The notes below the pieces were generated by a model that saw only the letters and a list, made by a program, of their open reading frames with translations, was not told the DNA's origin and searched no databases. The position numbers and the translations under genes were made by a program. A DNA stretch of 6,202 bases from an uncultured Burkholderiales bacterium (GTDB taxonomy: Bacteria; Pseudomonadota; Gammaproteobacteria; Burkholderiales; Burkholderiaceae_F): the NCBI GenBank assembly GCA_903871435.1, contig CAIQGU010000455.1:1-6202 (forward strand). Direction: 5' to 3'. Below, piece after piece: positions 1 to 6,202 of the stretch; positions within the stretch are counted from its first letter, which is position 1; the number at the start of each line of letters is the position of its first letter.

Positions 1-2
1 CC

Positions 3-1121
3 ATGTCACGTCTCGAAGCGCGACCCGAACCGTCCCGCGTGATGATGCTGGCGTCGCCACTGATTGCGGCCCTGGCGATGCTGCTGACCGGCTCCGTCCT
101 GTTCCTGTTTCTGGGCCAGGATCCGGTCCACGCGTTCTTTGTGTATTTCATCAAGCCGCTGGCCACCGCCTATGGCGTGGGCGAGCTGCTGCTCAAGGCA
201 ACGCCGCTCATATTATGCGGCGTGGGCCTGGCGCTGGCGTTTCGCGCCAATGTGCAGAATATCGGCGCCGATGGCCAGCTCACCATGGGCGCCATCGGCG
301 GAGCCAGCGTTGCCCTGGCCTTTCCCGACGTACAGGCGGGCTGGCTCTTGCCCCTCATGTTGCTGGCCGGCATGCTCGCAGGCATGGCCTGGGCGGCCAT
401 CCCCGCCCTGCTGCGCACGCGGTTTCACACCAACGAGATCCTGGTGAGCCTGATGCTGGTCTACGTGGCCTACCTGTTCCTGAGCTATCTGGTGCACGGT
501 CCGCTGCGCGACCCCGATGGCTTCAATTTTCCGCAATCGAAGATGTTCCAGGAGGCCGCGCTGCTGCCGCTGCTGCGCGAAGGCCTGCGCACCAACGCCG
601 GGTTCGTGCTGGCCCTGCTGGCGGTGGCCGGCGCCTGGTTCTTTTGCCGGCGCAGCTTTGCGGGTTTTCGCATGCAGGTGAGCGGCATGGCGCCGGCCGC
701 CGCGGCCTACGCCGGTTACAGCGAACCGCGCAATGTCTGGCTCGCCTTCCTGGCCAGCGGCGCACTAGCGGGGCTTGCGGGCGTAGGCGAGGTGGCGGGG
801 CCCATCGGCCAGTTGCAACCCTCGGTGTCGCCGGGCTATGGCTTCACCGCCATCATCGTGGCCTACGTGGGTCGCCTGCATCCCGTGGGCGTGCTGCTGG
901 CTTCGCTGCTGATGTCGCTGCTCTATATCGGCGGGGAGTCGGTGCAGATGGAGATGCAGTTGCCCACGGCCATCACGGGCGTGTTCCAGGGTCTGTTGCT
1001 GTTTTACCTGCTGGCGGCTGATCTCTTCATACGCTATCGGTTCAAGCCACGGCGGCCTGCCAGCGCGCCGGCGGCGCCAGCCAACGGCAATTCCCCGGCT
1101 CCGGGAGCGGCCACGTCATGA
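3..1121 (+). CDS. ABC transporter permease, purine/nucleoside uptake type (first permease)
   Basis: Inner-membrane permease of the branched-chain amino acid/ribose-type ABC family (BPD_transp_2), in the subgroup paired with BmpA-like nucleoside-binding proteins. The 372-residue product is mostly hydrophobic, with about eight to ten membrane segments. The first is at about residues 14-38 and the last at about 323-345. Recognisable family sequence is FRANVQNIGADGQ at 80-92, matching the usual N-I-G-A-E/D-G-Q signature, and GYGFTAIIVAYVGRLHP at 278-294. The tail after residue 346 is basic and then Ala/Pro-rich with no obvious fold. The ATG lies two bases from the window edge, so an upstream start or an overlap with a preceding gene, probably the ATPase, cannot be excluded. 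Its end overlaps the next permease by ATGA, which fits two subunits of one heterodimeric channel. Guanosine, guanine or a related purine as substrate is inferred from the guaD neighbour; the sequence itself does not fix it. Confidence 0.88.
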   Translation: MSRLEARPEPSRVMMLASPLIAALAMLLTGSVLFLFLGQDPVHAFFVYFIKPLATAYGVGELLLKATPLILCGVGLALAFRANVQNIGADGQLTMGAIGGASVALAFPDVQAGWLLPLMLLAGMLAGMAWAAIPALLRTRFHTNEILVSLMLVYVAYLFLSYLVHGPLRDPDGFNFPQSKMFQEAALLPLLREGLRTNAGFVLALLAVAGAWFFCRRSFAGFRMQVSGMAPAAAAYAGYSEPRNVWLAFLASGALAGLAGVGEVAGPIGQLQPSVSPGYGFTAIIVAYVGRLHPVGVLLASLLMSLLYIGGESVQMEMQLPTAITGVFQGLLLFYLLAADLFIRYRFKPRRPASAPAAPANGNSPAPGAATS

Positions 1122-2044
1122 GCTTGGACTGGTTGATTCCGTTTGTTGCCAGCACGGCTGCGGCCGCCACGCCGCTGATCTTCGCGTCCTTGGGTGAGCT
1201 GGTCGCAGAAAAAAGCGGCGTGCTCAACCTGGGCGTGGAAGGCATGATGCTGGTGGGCGCAGTGACGGGTTTTGCGGTCACGCTGGCGACGGGGCATGTC
1301 GCACTGGGCCTGTTCGCCGCCATGGCCGCGGCCATGGGCAGTTCCCTTATCTTTGCCTTCCTGGTGCTCACGCTCCAGACCAACCAGGTGGCCACGGGAC
1401 TGGCGCTGACGCTCTTTGGCGTTGGCCTGTCCGCCTTTGCCGGACGGGGCCTCGTCGGCCAGACCATCGAACCGCTGGGGCATATTGCCATTCCGGGCCT
1501 GTCGAGCCTGCCCTTTTTCGGACCCTTGCTGTTTCAGTTCGATCCCATGGTCTACCTGGCCATCGCCGCCGTTGTGCTGGTGGGGTGGGTGCTGGCGCGC
1601 ACCCGGCTAGGCCTGATAGTGCGGGCCGTCGGCGAATCGCCGCACAGCGCCCACGCCATCGGCTGCCCGGTGATCGGCCTGCGCTACGCTGCCGTGCTGT
1701 TTGGCGGCGGCCTGGCCGGACTTGCCGGCGCGTACCTGTGCCTGGCGCTCACACCGATGTGGGTCGAGGGCATGACAGCGGGACGCGGCTGGATCGCGGT
1801 GGCACAGGTGGTGTTTGCCACCTGGAAGCCGCGCGGCATACTGCTGGGGGCCTACCTGTTTGGCGGCGTGACCGTGCTGCAGTTTCACGGCCAGGGCCTG
1901 GGCCTGGATATCCCCTCCGAGTTTCTGTCGATGCTGCCTTACCTCGCCACCATCATCGTGCTGGTTCTCATCAGCCGCAATCCGCGGACCATACTGCTCA
2001 ACAAGCCCATGTCCCTGGGGCAGAGCTTCCGGGCCGATGCCTGA
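1118..2044 (+). CDS. ABC transporter permease, purine/nucleoside uptake type (second permease)
   Basis: The second, shorter membrane subunit (308 residues) of the same importer. It shows the hallmark stretch LGELVAEKSGVLNLGVEGMM at residues 25-44 and TAGRGWIAVAQVVFATWKP at 220-238. Both are typical of the permease that partners the NIGAEGQ-type permease in BmpA-linked nucleoside transporters (for example the B. subtilis NupP/NupQ pair). Hydrophobic segments fill most of the protein, roughly at 8-28, 40-60, 62-85, 92-112, 143-160, 188-210, 238-258 and 270-286. The ATG overlaps the stop of the first permease (ATGA at 1118-1121). A purine-rich GGGAG at 1103-1107 could serve as ribosome binding site, and translational coupling is likely. 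No ATPase or substrate-binding gene follows, so these must lie upstream of the window or elsewhere. The family call is firm; the purine substrate is inferred from context. Confidence 0.9.
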   Translation: MSLDWLIPFVASTAAAATPLIFASLGELVAEKSGVLNLGVEGMMLVGAVTGFAVTLATGHVALGLFAAMAAAMGSSLIFAFLVLTLQTNQVATGLALTLFGVGLSAFAGRGLVGQTIEPLGHIAIPGLSSLPFFGPLLFQFDPMVYLAIAAVVLVGWVLARTRLGLIVRAVGESPHSAHAIGCPVIGLRYAAVLFGGGLAGLAGAYLCLALTPMWVEGMTAGRGWIAVAQVVFATWKPRGILLGAYLFGGVTVLQFHGQGLGLDIPSEFLSMLPYLATIIVLVLISRNPRTILLNKPMSLGQSFRADA

Positions 2045-3422
2045 ACGCCAGATGCCGACGAACACCAACCGCGACGCCGCGGCAATGCCGGGAGCACAGG
2101 CCGCTACGCCATCGGGGTGGCAACTGTTTCGCGGCGAGATCCTGCATTTTCTGGACGATCCGGGTCCGGCGACCGAAGGCGAGGCGGCGCACGCCTTCGT
2201 CCATCACGCCGATGGTGGACTACTGCTCGAAAACGGCGTCGTTCGCCGCTGCGGCGCCTGGGCCGAGGTTGCCCCAACGGCACCTGCGGGGACATCCTCG
2301 GTCGATTACAGCGGCCGGCTGATCCTGCCGGGATTCGTCGACACACACATCCACTACCCCCAGACCGACATCATCGCGTCGCCGGGACGTGGACTGCTCG
2401 ACTGGCTCGACCGCTATGCCTTTCCGGCAGAGCGCCGCTTCGGGGATCCCGCCGTGGCGCAGGAGGCAGCCGAATTCTTCTGCGATGAACTGCTGCGCAA
2501 TGGCACCACCACGGCCCTGGTGTTCGGCACGGTGCACCCGCAGTCGGTCGATGCCCTGTTCAGCGTCGCTCTGCGGCGCGGGCTGCGCATCGTCACGGGC
2601 AAGGTGATGATGGACCGCAATTGCCCGGAATTCCTGCGCGACACGGCGCAGTCCTCCTTTGATGACAGCAAGCGCCTCATCGAGCGCTGGCAGGGCGTGG
2701 GCCGGCTGGGGTACGCCATCACGCCGCGTTTTGCCGCCACGTCCACCGAGGAGCAACTGGCGGTGGCCGGTGCCCTGGCGCGCGAATTCCCGGCCGTGCC
2801 CGTGCACAGCCACGTGGCGGAAAACACGGCCGAAGTGGCCCTGATCCGGGAGCTCTATCCGCGCAGCCGCAGTTACCTGGATGTCTACGACCACTATGGC
2901 CTGCTCAAGCCGCATTCGGTCTACGCCCATGGCATTTACCTGGACGGGAACGACCGGCGCCGGATGGCCGAAAGCGCAACCGCTTTATCTTTTTGCCCCA
3001 GTTCCAATCTCTTCCTGGGGAGCGGCCTGCTCGACCTGCGTGAGGTGATCGACAGCGGCGTACGCGTGGGCATCGGCAGTGACGTGGGTGGCGGCACCAG
3101 CTTCAGCCTGCTGCGTACCCTGGGTGCCGCCTATCAGGTGGCCCACCTGAACGGCTATCTGATGTCGCCCCTGCAGGCCTTCTACCTGGCGACGCTGGCG
3201 GGTGCGCAGGCGCTGGGTCTTGAAGCGCAGATCGGCAACTTCGCGGCGGGCAAGGAGGCCGATTTCATCGTGCTGGATCCTGCCGCAACACCGCTGCTTG
3301 CCCGGCGCATGGCCACGGCACAATCCCTGGCCGAGCGCCTGTTCCTGTGGATGACTCTGGGTGATGACCGTGCCGTCGCGGCCAGCCATGTGATGGGCAA
3401 GCCACAATGGACTCGCGCGTGA
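2037..3422 (+). CDS. guaD: Guanine deaminase
   Basis: Cytosolic zinc amidohydrolase that converts guanine to xanthine and ammonia, feeding guanine into urate catabolism. The 461-residue product has the guanine deaminase motifs in order. These are PGFVDTHIHYPQ at 98-109 (metal-binding H104 and H106, substrate-side Q109), ITPRFAATST at 228-237 (R231 and F232 of the guanine pocket), HSHVAEN at 257-263 (H259 as metal ligand), YAHGIY at 296-301 (H298) and GSDVGGGTSFS at 347-357 (D349). The set is complete, so the enzyme should be active. The chosen ATG overlaps the upstream permease gene by 8 bases. Later in-frame ATGs at 2052 and 2085 are alternatives. The HxH motif falls near residue 82 in well-known homologues but at 104 here, so the true start may be downstream; no strong ribosome binding site settles it. 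Co-transcription with the permeases suggests imported guanine or guanosine is its source of substrate. Confidence 0.95.
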   Translation: MPERQMPTNTNRDAAAMPGAQAATPSGWQLFRGEILHFLDDPGPATEGEAAHAFVHHADGGLLLENGVVRRCGAWAEVAPTAPAGTSSVDYSGRLILPGFVDTHIHYPQTDIIASPGRGLLDWLDRYAFPAERRFGDPAVAQEAAEFFCDELLRNGTTTALVFGTVHPQSVDALFSVALRRGLRIVTGKVMMDRNCPEFLRDTAQSSFDDSKRLIERWQGVGRLGYAITPRFAATSTEEQLAVAGALAREFPAVPVHSHVAENTAEVALIRELYPRSRSYLDVYDHYGLLKPHSVYAHGIYLDGNDRRRMAESATALSFCPSSNLFLGSGLLDLREVIDSGVRVGIGSDVGGGTSFSLLRTLGAAYQVAHLNGYLMSPLQAFYLATLAGAQALGLEAQIGNFAAGKEADFIVLDPAATPLLARRMATAQSLAERLFLWMTLGDDRAVAASHVMGKPQWTRA

Positions 3423-3427
3423 TGGAT

Positions 3428-3445
3428 GCGCGCGGGAGTGCGCGC
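3428..3445. terminator. GC hairpin in the convergent guaD/uraD gap, possible bidirectional terminator
   Basis: Between the convergent stops of guaD (3422) and uraD (3455) lies GCGCGC, a six-base spacer GGGAGT, and GCGCGC again. Because GCGCGC is its own reverse complement, this can fold into a 6-bp stem on either transcript. Neither strand has the T-run of an intrinsic terminator. Its position suits transcription termination, but short GC repeats arise easily in this base composition, so the functional call is weak. Confidence 0.25.
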
Positions 3446-3454
3446 GGCGTGCAG

Positions 3455-3964
3455 TCAGCCGCCGACTTTTTCACCGAGACGGAAGCCGGCGATCCGATGG
3501 ATCTGTGTCACCGCCTCGGCAATTTCCACTTCACGGCTGTTGGAGCAACGGCGTTGCAGGGCGGCGATGATGTCCTGCCGACCCAGCCCTTTGACGGCAA
3601 TGATGAAGGGGAAGCCGAATTTCTCCCCGTAGGCGCGGTTGCCTTCCTGGAGTTGGACAAACTCCTCGGGAGTGCACTGGTCGAGCCCGGCGCCTTTTTG
3701 CTCGCTGCGCGAATCGTCGGTCAGGTCGCTGCGCACCGCGGCCTTGCCCGACAATTCCGGGTGCGCGCGGATGACGCCCATGCGTTCGTCGGCCGACGCG
3801 GCGTCCAGCACACCCGCCATTGCGGCCTGCAAGTGGATAAGAGACGTGAACGGCCGTTGCGGCCAGGCGCGGCTGGCCACCCAGGGCGAATGTTCGTAAA
3901 TGCCCCCCAGCAGCAGGGTGAAGTCCGCCTGGTCGAGCGTATTGAGGTGCTGCAGGGAAACCAT
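3455..3964 (-). CDS. uraD: 2-oxo-4-hydroxy-4-carboxy-5-ureidoimidazoline (OHCU) decarboxylase
   Basis: Third enzyme of urate breakdown. It decarboxylates OHCU stereospecifically to (S)-allantoin in the cytosol, a step that is otherwise slow and gives racemic product. The 169-residue length is normal for the family. Visible motifs are IYEHSPWVA at 22-30, AHPELSGK at 67-74 with catalytic H68, SEQKGAGLD at 87-95 with E88, [13 protein letters not shown] at 114-126, and R162 near the C-terminus. The H68, E88 and R162 spacing matches the known His67/Glu87/Arg161 active site with a one-residue shift. An in-frame TGA lies two codons upstream of the ATG, so the start cannot extend further. No clear Shine-Dalgarno sequence precedes it. 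It is the only minus-strand gene here, convergent with guaD and divergent from uraH, whose product supplies its substrate. A longer open frame on the opposite strand (3407-4093) is a shadow. Confidence 0.95.
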   Translation of the reverse strand: MVSLQHLNTLDQADFTLLLGGIYEHSPWVASRAWPQRPFTSLIHLQAAMAGVLDAASADERMGVIRAHPELSGKAAVRSDLTDDSRSEQKGAGLDQCTPEEFVQLQEGNRAYGEKFGFPFIIAVKGLGRQDIIAALQRRCSNSREVEIAEAVTQIHRIAGFRLGEKVGG

Positions 3965-4080
3965 GTTCGGTCAGGCGTGTCGGGATCAGTAACGCATGGC
4001 AGGGTAGGCCGGCACACAAAAATCGCGCGCGCAAAATTCAAGGCCGCAAAAAAGCTTACCACCTACAACGAGACCTTCCG
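3965..4080. promoter_or_regulatory. Divergent uraD / uraH-puuD-alc control region
   Basis: This 116-base non-coding spacer separates the 5' ends of uraD (minus) and uraH (plus), so it should hold promoters for both directions. It contains the only notably A/T-enriched patch nearby, at about 4016-4055. There A-runs flank an alternating CGCGCGCGC at 4024-4032, with CAAAAATCGC and GCAAAATTC forming a loose direct repeat around it. I could not assign convincing -35/-10 boxes on either strand, nor a named operator. GAG at 4070-4072, eight bases before the uraH ATG, is a weak ribosome binding site candidate. The regulatory role rests on gene orientation, not on a recognised motif. Confidence 0.5.
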
Positions 4081-4428
4081 ATGGGAAAACTGAGCACCCA
4101 TGTTCTGGACACCGCCGCCGGGCTGCCGGCGGCCGGCATCGCCTATCGGCTGGAGCTTGCAGCGCCGGGTCCGCGCACGGAGCTGGCGCGGGGCGTGACC
4201 AACGCGAACGGCCGCACCGACAGCCCGCTGCTCGGCCAATTGCAGGTGGGCAGTTACGAGTTGCACTTCGAGGTAGCAGCCTACTTTCGCGCGCGGGGCG
4301 TGGTCCTGACCGAACCGCCCTTTCTCGATGTCGTGACCTTGCGCTTTGGCATTGCCGATACCGCTGCCGACTATCACGTGCCGCTCCTGCTGTCCCCGTG
4401 GAGCTACAGCACGTACCGGGGCAGTTGA
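4081..4428 (+). CDS. uraH: 5-hydroxyisourate hydrolase (transthyretin-like)
   Basis: Second enzyme of urate catabolism. It hydrolyses 5-hydroxyisourate, the PuuD product, to OHCU, the UraD substrate. The 115-residue protein is a complete single-domain transthyretin-related HIUase. It has the N-terminal [16 protein letters not shown] at 4-19 with catalytic H7, TNANGR at 40-45 with R45, [13 protein letters not shown] at 98-110 with H99, and the C-terminal tetrapeptide YRGS that marks the enzyme apart from the vertebrate hormone carrier. The residue two before H99 is Asp, giving DYH where many homologues have HYH. The catalytic histidine is retained, so activity is expected. There is no signal peptide, so it acts in the cytosol. 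It is the first gene of the plus-strand block, preceded by the divergent control region. The ATG is supported by the family start pattern (M-x-K-L-S-T-H). Confidence 0.96.
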   Translation: MGKLSTHVLDTAAGLPAAGIAYRLELAAPGPRTELARGVTNANGRTDSPLLGQLQVGSYELHFEVAAYFRARGVVLTEPPFLDVVTLRFGIADTAADYHVPLLLSPWSYSTYRGS

Positions 4429-4479
4429 TCAAAGGCGCACCGCCGTTGCGATTTGGCCGCCGGCAATAACGGGAACACC

Positions 4480-4486
4480 AGGAAGG
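4480..4486 (+). promoter_or_regulatory. Ribosome binding site supporting the GTG start of puuD
   Basis: AGGAAGG lies just ahead of GTG at 4491; its AGGA core ends seven bases before the start. It is the clearest Shine-Dalgarno sequence in the window and supports GTG as the initiation codon. It sits in the 62-base uraH-puuD spacer (4429-4490), where I see no convincing terminator, so uraH and puuD can share a transcript. Confidence 0.65.
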
Positions 4487-4490
4487 CACC

Positions 4491-5672
4491 GTGGAAGCGT
4501 ACGTCATCGAATGGCTCAGCATGCTGCTGCGCTGGCTGCACCTGATCGTCGGCATCGCCTGGATCGGCGCATCGTTCTACTTCGTCTGGCTCGACAACAG
4601 CCTGCGTCCGCCGCGCGACGAGGCCTTGCTGCGCAAGGGCGTGGCCGGCGAACTCTGGGCCGTGCACGGCGGCGGCTTCTACAACCCGCAGAAGTATCTC
4701 GTCGCCCCCGACTCCCTGCCCGCCCAACTGCACTGGTTCAAGTGGGAGGCGTATTCCACCTGGTTGTCCGGCATGGCGCTGATGACCACGCTCTACTATT
4801 GGCAGGCGGGATCCTGGATGCTGGACCCCGCGCGCGCGGCCCTGACGCCGCCCCAGGCCGTTGCCCTCGGCATCGCGTGTATTGCCGGCGGCTGGCTGGT
4901 GTATGACAGCCTGTGCCGCCTGCTGGTGGACCGCAGCGCCCTCGTGCTCGGAGCGGTCTACTTCGGGTTCGTGGTTGCCGTGGCCTGGGGACTTACGCAC
5001 GTGCTTTCCGGGCGCGCTGCCTTCCTGCACGTGGGCGCGATGATCGCAACGGCAATGTCAGCCAACGTCTTTTTCCGCATCATCCCCGGCCAGAAGAAAG
5101 CGGTCGCGCAAATGCAGCGCGGTGAAGCACCCGACCCTGCGCTCGGGAAGCTCGCCAAGCAGCGCAGCGTCCACAACAATTACCTGACCCTGCCCGTGCT
5201 GTTTTGCATGATCAGCAATCACTATGCCTTCGTATACGGCCATGACCACGCGTGGGCGGGCCTCGCCCTGATTCTCCTGGCGGGTGCCCTGATCCGGCAT
5301 TTCTTCAACCAGCGGCATCGTGGCCAGGCGCAGTGGCGCTACCCGCTGGCAGGCGTTGCCCTGCTCGCGGTGGTTGCCGTGTGGTTTGCACCCGCCTCCG
5401 GTGCGGCGCGGGCCGGCGAACCCGTGGACTTCGCGCAGGTCCAGCAGGTGATTACCGCGCGCTGCACGGCCTGTCACGCGCAACACCCGCGCCTGGTTGC
5501 CGCCGCCCCGGCCGGCGTCTTGCTCGACACGCCCGATCGCATTCGCGCAATGCGGGAACGGATCTGGGTGCAGGCAGTACAGGTGCGCGCCATGCCCCTG
5601 GGCAATATCACCCACATCACCGAGGACGAGCGCGAGCTGCTGGACCGTTGGGCCAGTCGCGGCGACAATTGA
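4491..5672 (+). CDS. puuD: Membrane urate oxidase (urate hydroxylase) with C-terminal cytochrome c domain
   Basis: Oxidises urate to 5-hydroxyisourate, replacing the soluble cofactor-free uricase. In the characterised family (Agrobacterium PuuD) electrons pass to a fused cytochrome c rather than directly to oxygen. The 393-residue product has about eight membrane helices, near 12-34, 87-105, 122-138, 149-170, 178-197, 230-249, 255-271 and 284-301. Conserved-looking His positions include H17 in RWLHLIVGIAWIG, H81, H227 and H244 in HNNYLTLPV...SNHY. A c-type haem site CTACH (C325, C328, H329) follows, with M368 in AMPLGN as the likely sixth ligand. Basic loops after helices 1, 5 and 7 place those loops in the cytoplasm and the C-terminal haem domain in the periplasm, where cytochrome c is matured. 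It starts with GTG after a good ribosome binding site and ends with tandem TGA TAA immediately before alc. The symbol is shared with an unrelated E. coli putrescine gene. Confidence 0.95.
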   Translation: MEAYVIEWLSMLLRWLHLIVGIAWIGASFYFVWLDNSLRPPRDEALLRKGVAGELWAVHGGGFYNPQKYLVAPDSLPAQLHWFKWEAYSTWLSGMALMTTLYYWQAGSWMLDPARAALTPPQAVALGIACIAGGWLVYDSLCRLLVDRSALVLGAVYFGFVVAVAWGLTHVLSGRAAFLHVGAMIATAMSANVFFRIIPGQKKAVAQMQRGEAPDPALGKLAKQRSVHNNYLTLPVLFCMISNHYAFVYGHDHAWAGLALILLAGALIRHFFNQRHRGQAQWRYPLAGVALLAVVAVWFAPASGAARAGEPVDFAQVQQVITARCTACHAQHPRLVAAAPAGVLLDTPDRIRAMRERIWVQAVQVRAMPLGNITHITEDERELLDRWASRGDN

Positions 5673-5675
5673 TAA

Positions 5676-6202
5676 ATGACTGCCAACAACAAAAGCGACA
5701 CCGCCGCACATGACGGCGCTGCACCCAACGCCAGCCTGCCCCATTGGGTGCAAACCAGCGTCAATCTTGCCGATGCGCGCCTGGGCGCCCGGGCGCTCGC
5801 CTGCTCGGACGATTTTTTTGCGCCCAAGGAGAGAATGCTGCAGCCCGGACCTGCCGTCTTCATTCCGGGCAAGTACGATGACAACGGCAAATGGATGGAC
5901 GGTTGGGAAAGCCGGCGGCGGCGCGGGCCGGGGCATGACTGGTGCATCGTCGCGCTGGGCGTGGCCGGACACATCGCCGGATTCGACGTCGACACCCGGC
6001 ATTTCACGGGGAATTTTCCGCCATCGGCCAGCATCGACGCCTGTCCGCAGGGTGCCGATCCACAGTTGGATGCCAGCTGGGTCTGCCTATTGCCGGCCGT
6101 GGCATTGGCGGGCGACCGTCAGCAGTTTTTTCCGGCACACGGGGCGCAGGGCGTCTATTCACATGTCCGCCTGAACATTTTTCCCGACGGCGGCGAGATC
6201 GG
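5676..6202 (+). CDS. alc: Allantoicase, N-terminal part (runs off the window)
   Basis: Hydrolyses allantoate to ureidoglycolate and urea, late in purine degradation, in the cytosol. Translation from ATG 5676 stays open for 175 full codons to the window edge, about half of the roughly 330-350 residues usual for the family, so the gene is cut by the window and not broken. Family signatures are [20 protein letters not shown] at 29-48, APKERM at 49-54, [12 protein letters not shown] at 72-83 followed by GHDW at 86-89, and [14 protein letters not shown] at 103-116. [12 protein letters not shown] at 162-173 marks the end of the first of two repeated jelly-roll domains. The first 22 or so residues are polar, Ala/Asn-rich and look non-conserved. 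The ATG directly follows the TGA TAA that ends puuD, in the same frame, with only a poor upstream Shine-Dalgarno sequence, suggesting translational coupling. A run of seven T at 5813-5819 encodes the conserved FF, and the frame is intact. Confidence 0.93.
   Translation, partial: MTANNKSDTAAHDGAAPNASLPHWVQTSVNLADARLGARALACSDDFFAPKERMLQPGPAVFIPGKYDDNGKWMDGWESRRRRGPGHDWCIVALGVAGHIAGFDVDTRHFTGNFPPSASIDACPQGADPQLDASWVCLLPAVALAGDRQQFFPAHGAQGVYSHVRLNIFPDGGEI

Noticed and set aside
215..1021. Plus-strand 268-codon frame inside the first permease gene
   Set aside because: It is rich in Arg, Ala and Gly with no membrane or domain pattern, while the overlapping frame gives a clear permease.
1585..2322. 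Plus-strand 245-codon frame across the permease/guaD junction
   Set aside because: It is out of frame with two firmly identified genes and has an Arg/Pro/Gly-rich composition typical of a +1 shadow.
3407..4093. Plus-strand open frame of 228 codons spanning the uraD region
   Set aside because: It lies antisense to uraD, whose motifs ([15 protein letters not shown]) are unmistakable. The plus-strand translation shows no recognisable domain and would overlap guaD and uraH. It is a GC-driven shadow.
4429..4490. Possible terminator between uraH and puuD
   Set aside because: Only a short imperfect pairing (CCGTT 4443-4447 with AACGG 4468-4472) is visible, with no T-run. The spacer is better explained as leader for the puuD ribosome binding site.
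5058..6002. Minus-strand 314-codon frame opposite puuD and alc
   Set aside because: Both plus-strand genes it opposes have complete motif sets. The minus-strand product shows no family features, and long antisense frames are expected at this GC content.
5710..6174. Plus-strand 154-codon frame near the window end
   Set aside because: It is one base out of frame with the allantoicase starting at 5676, which carries the diagnostic [10 protein letters not shown] and [10 protein letters not shown] motifs.
1..6202. Search by eye for a novel system, mobile element, CRISPR array, tRNA or other RNA gene
   Set aside because: Almost every base is covered by seven recognisable purine-catabolism and transport genes, no repeat arrays or transposase motifs were seen, and the only larger gap is the 116-base divergent spacer.

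Overview
The window is a GC-rich (by eye roughly two-thirds GC), densely packed stretch of bacterial chromosome that carries purine salvage and degradation genes. Gene content, codon use and the membrane-bound cytochrome c urate oxidase suggest a proteobacterium, most likely a betaproteobacterium of the Burkholderiales/Alcaligenaceae type. That placement is inferred from style and content, not from a marker gene.

Layout: Positions 3-3422 (+) form a tightly overlapping block. It holds two ABC-transporter permeases of the nucleoside/purine (BmpA-associated) class, followed by guanine deaminase (guaD). Adjacent genes overlap by 4 and 8 bases, so the three are almost certainly co-transcribed and translationally coupled. 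A 32-base convergent gap with a small GC hairpin follows. Then uraD (OHCU decarboxylase) lies on the minus strand at 3455-3964. A 116-base divergent spacer (3965-4080) separates it from a second plus-strand block: uraH (5-hydroxyisourate hydrolase, 4081-4428), puuD (integral-membrane urate oxidase with a C-terminal cytochrome c domain, 4491-5672, GTG start) and alc (allantoicase, from 5676, cut by the window end).

How the genes fit together: The permeases would import a purine base or nucleoside. GuaD converts guanine to xanthine. Xanthine dehydrogenase, which is not in the window, would make urate. PuuD oxidises urate to 5-hydroxyisourate and passes electrons to its cytochrome c domain. UraH opens the ring to OHCU, and UraD decarboxylates OHCU to (S)-allantoin. 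Allantoinase, also not in the window, would give allantoate, which Alc splits to ureidoglycolate and urea. The transporter ATPase and binding protein, xanthine dehydrogenase, allantoinase and ureidoglycolate lyase are expected outside the window or elsewhere in the genome.

I see no mobile element, CRISPR array, RNA gene or sign of horizontal transfer. The window looks like an ordinary, intact catabolic locus. The points of most interest are the respiratory-type urate oxidase, the lone inverted uraD with its shared divergent control region, and the allantoicase that starts directly after a tandem stop in the same reading frame as puuD.
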